Assembly: GCF_019097595.1 (NCBI RefSeq)
Contig: NC_080723.1
Span: 12,128,511 to 12,192,510 of the forward strand
DNA: 64,000 nucleotides
Reading direction: 5' to 3'
Source of the DNA: Hemibagrus wyckioides
Taxonomy: Eukaryota; Chordata; Actinopteri; Siluriformes; Bagridae
The translations under genes and the position numbers were made by a program. Shown piece by piece: positions 60,801-64,000 of the stretch. The notes beneath the pieces are model-generated. The model was not told where the DNA came from. It saw only the letters and a program-made list of their open reading frames with translations, and made no database searches. Numbering within the stretch: position 1 is the first letter of the stretch; each line of letters opens with the position of its first letter.

Positions 60801-61976
60801 CTAAAGCACAAAACCACTCTGTGTATGTTTGTGAATTTTTCTTGCTTTTGTAACCATATAAGTCTTTATGTGTGACTGTGAGTCGATGAGACATCGAATG
60901 ATGTGGCTTCTGAAGAAAGAATGATTTTTTATTTTTTTTGGAAATTACCCCTAGGCTTTGTCACAATATACCTGCTTTGTGTCACACCAAGACAGTATAT
61001 TTATAAACCAGGAAACAGAGCATCATTGTTCAAGAACCAGTGGAACCGGATAAAAAACCTCAGCTTACATGTAAAAAGCAAGTTAAATCAGCAAAGTATA
61101 TGTGCATGCATGTAATACCCCAACCCAGTCTACTTGGTTCTTGCTCTTACTGTCTGGTTTTTAAATATGTTTTTTAAGATATGTAGGTGAAGTGGATATG
61201 AAGATGAAACTAGATTAGTTGGGGACAGGAAGGTCAGTGGAGTCGTTTTCATCACAGGAGACAATGTGATTCACAAAGGAAATTGTATATAATCATACCC
61301 ATGAGATCATAATTCCCAGACTCGCTGTCAAAGTCTGTGCTGTATCATCCTTCTTGAGTAGCAGCAGGGCTTTGCCATTTCCTTCTCTGCCACAGCACAC
61401 CTCATTCTTGCACATTTACATTGAATATGCACCAGTGCTCTGTGTGACAAGGGAGTACTTACAAACTATTACACGCTGATGTGCCTGCCATGCAGCTGGA
61501 AGAGAGTCCCATCTGGCAGTAACAGAATTGGTGTGTGTGTGTGTGTGCGCATGTGCGCGTGCGAGTGTGTAGGAGAGAGACAATTCTTATCAGCTTTACA
61601 GGCACTGTCATGCTGTTTTATACTTAAATACTCCTGAAGACATGCTTGGAAGTGAGCCTGGTCACCATCTTGAGTTGGCTAACATGTTAAAACAGATGCC
61701 AATGGCCATCATATCAGCACTGGTATATGCATGGTTCTGCAGTGAACTAACATGTCATTTCCTTGGCCTTTCACACAGCCACCCACTTGGACAAGCAACA
61801 AGCTACGAATTATAATGTGGGTAGGGAAAAGGGATGCCTTCTGCAAAGGAAACACAAATAACAGATTTCATTCTTAGCAGCAACTACTGAAAATAATAAT
61901 AAACATAAGTACAGTGGGAGTGTGTGCGTATTGCTGTTAAACACTGAGTATATTTTTAATTGTAATCTGTAAAATA

Positions 61977-62002
61977 TAATATATATATATATATATATAT
62001 AT
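61977..62002 (+). repeat. (AT)n microsatellite
   Basis: About 13 AT units. Confidence 0.94.
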
Positions 62003-63043
62003 AAATGTAACAATATCTGGAGCCAATGATAATATGTTTTTAAGATTCTTTCCAAATCTGCTTAATGACAAAATAGTTGGATTATTGATTATGGATTAGA
62101 AAATATCCGTGGGTTTGTGGAATTTTGAGAACCTTTGATATAGAAAGCATTCTGTCTGCAGACTGCAACATTCCATGGTCAGCTATGGGAGCAAATAGCT
62201 TTCAAATATGATGTGGCCTGCACACAAGTTCACTTCAGGTGAACTCCAGACCATCATTTTCAGGTAGAGTAGAAATTTGATTTAAAAATGGCTATTACTC
62301 TCCACCAAATGTACAAAACTGTCAGCGCAAATGACCTTGGGTTCGAAAAAAAATAATAATGTGGTAGTACTGAACATTTAATCTGTGGTCTAGGGTTGTA
62401 ACACAATGCCACTATCTGTATTTGTATTGTTTTTTATTAGTGAATATGAATGCGAATGTTATGCCCATAGAAACACTGGAACACACAGGAAATACTGAGC
62501 GGTACAAATTCCAGCACTGAGAGTGTGACATAAATATATACTCTTAATGCACAAGATGTGGTCTTTGTTTGTCCCATTTTTTGCTTCATATCTGAGCACT
62601 TGCTCATGTCTGCATTAAAGCTCCCGCATGCATGATTTTTTCCCCCCTTTTTCATTAAATTTTATGGGAACTCAGTTCTCATGTATACCTCAAGTCTCAC
62701 CTAGATGCTTACATATGTACTGTGGGACTCAGAGTGAAATAACTATATCCTGAATTACACCATATTCTGAGCTACACAACAACACCTTTTATGATTTCTG
62801 AATTTTTAGTACTATTCATGTCCATCATAAAAACATAATGCATGCTGTTTTATATATTATAGAGATCTCAGCTTCAATATTTCTTTTCACTTTAATCTGG
62901 AATGAGGAATTCTCATGAAGTCGCATTGATGAAGCCTGAAATCTCTCTTGCTACTTTGCATTTCACAGGGTTGTTTGATGTTTTTATGTTTCTCTTATTT
63001 TTCTTCACTTCTCTTTTTTGGCCAACGTGTATATATGTATATC

Positions 63044-63120
63044 AGTGTGTGTGTGTGTGTGTGTGTGTGTCTGTGTGTGGGTGTGTGTGTGTGTGAGTGA
63101 GAGAGAGAGAGAGAGAGAGA
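63044..63120 (+). repeat. Compound (GT)n(GA)n microsatellite
   Basis: GT units with CT and GG interruptions, then GA units. Read on the minus strand it makes the Ser/Leu/His/Thr repeats in a spurious 148-residue frame. Confidence 0.94.
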
Positions 63121-64000
63121 TTTTAGAACAGTCTGCATGAGACAGATAGTCGTGAGAATTAACATCCATTTCATGGCCTGGCTGCCGAGACTGGATGGGC
63201 TGAAGAACAGCGTGTCAGTCTGCCAGTAAGGAGTGAAGATGCCACTGGCCCCAGAGACATCCTGTAATTGTGCTGCTCTGAAGTGCAGGTGGGTGTGCAA
63301 ATTACCAAATGTGGCGTGTAAACCAATCCACCATGGTGCTGCCATTTCCAAGTTCGCCACAAGTGGCTGCAGCAGTTTGGGTGCAGGTAGTAATTTTGGA
63401 GAGAGGTAAGTGTTTGACAAGTCATATGATAATAGTCCCAAAGTTGTGCCTCAGTGGTTAGGATAGATTAGAGAATTCATCTTAAAACAGTTACATCTGA
63501 CAGTAAAAAAAAAAGCTTTTATTTACAATAGGAATCTAACATAATATCAAGACATTATTTGGATTGAACAGATGAAACAGTTAAAATGCAAATATGAATA
63601 GGAGGCTCTCTATTCCATGCTGGCAGTGCTGGAATGTCTACCTCTGTTTTCAGATACATAGTGAGTTCAGTTAAAACACAACACATATATTGTGTGTAAA
63701 ATAACTGCAGTTTACCAGCACTGCCTGGCTAAAAACCTGCAACTGGATCATTATTGCAGCGATTAATATATTTCAGCTAGCAACAATTCTTTTAAACCCA
63801 GCTTAGCGTATGGCTTCTCATTTCTTAAACAACTATGTAAGAAGACGTATCCAGTCTTGGAAAACACAGTAGCTGTCACAGTGTTGAAGATTATGTATCC
63901 AGCTACATTGAGGTGACTCCAATTCCCAGCAAGCAACAGCACTTGTACATTCTCAATCACAGGACTTTTAATTTAATTTTTTTCCTTTTTTGAACATGTG

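Larger units (their letters stand above)
57820..64000. other. Right-end gene-free interval
   Basis: No exon supported. It contains AT, GT and GA arrays. 59520-60060 is A-rich with a texture like a decayed LTR element, unproven. 63150-63420 is GC-richer with a minus-strand open frame that has no recognised domain. Confidence 0.4.

Noticed and set aside
62995..63441. 148-codon minus-strand frame
   Set aside because: Half of it is the GT/GA microsatellite read as Ser/Leu/His/Thr repeats; the rest matches no domain I know.

Overview
The window is nuclear DNA of a vertebrate, almost certainly a bony fish. It is AT-rich, intron-dominated and full of (CA)n, (TG)n and other microsatellites. It carries several Tc1/mariner families typical of teleosts, tRNA-like SINE heads, and two recognisable vertebrate genes in the expected synteny. 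An ostariophysan (for example catfish-like) origin is plausible from the repeat families, but the sequence alone does not fix the species.

Left part (1-9000): the 5' end of pdhx, the E3-binding protein (component X) of the pyruvate dehydrogenase complex, lies on the minus strand. Coding exon 1 (8715-8841) encodes a mitochondrial presequence and exon 2 (3944-4027) starts the lipoyl domain. The remaining exons lie beyond the left edge. Positions 1-2840 show no exon I can support, but hold a probable poly(A)-tailed retrocopy.

Middle (16407-20609): a complete coding set for ehf, an epithelial ETS transcription factor of the ESE subfamily, lies on the minus strand. There are eight coding exons with consistent splice sites and phases: 20501-20600, 19715-19972, 18825-18884, 18668-18724, 18510-18578, 16965-17009, 16614-16809 and 16407-16506. 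They give 294 residues with an N-terminal Pointed domain and a C-terminal ETS domain. The 5' non-coding exon(s) and the 3' UTR end were not located. In human the order is PDHX-APIP-EHF; I found no APIP exon between pdhx and ehf here.

Right part (20.6-64 kb): no host exon I can support in about 43 kb. The interval holds an apparently intact Tc1-like transposon (30996-32243, 343-residue DD34E transposase), two ~0.5 kb internally deleted elements of a second Tc1 family (a third lies at 2.8 kb, and all three have the same internal junction), and degraded Tc1, hAT, pogo/Tigger and Ty3/gypsy fragments. It also holds SINE-like repeats, many microsatellites and some GC-richer, non-repetitive stretches that may be regulatory. 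Several perfect inverted repeats (57-bp arms at 12.4 kb; a 46-bp palindrome at 23.3 kb; paired hairpins at 11.4 kb) are the most unusual local structures. I see no operon, CRISPR, phage or biosynthetic system, and no clear sign of a novel multi-gene system.
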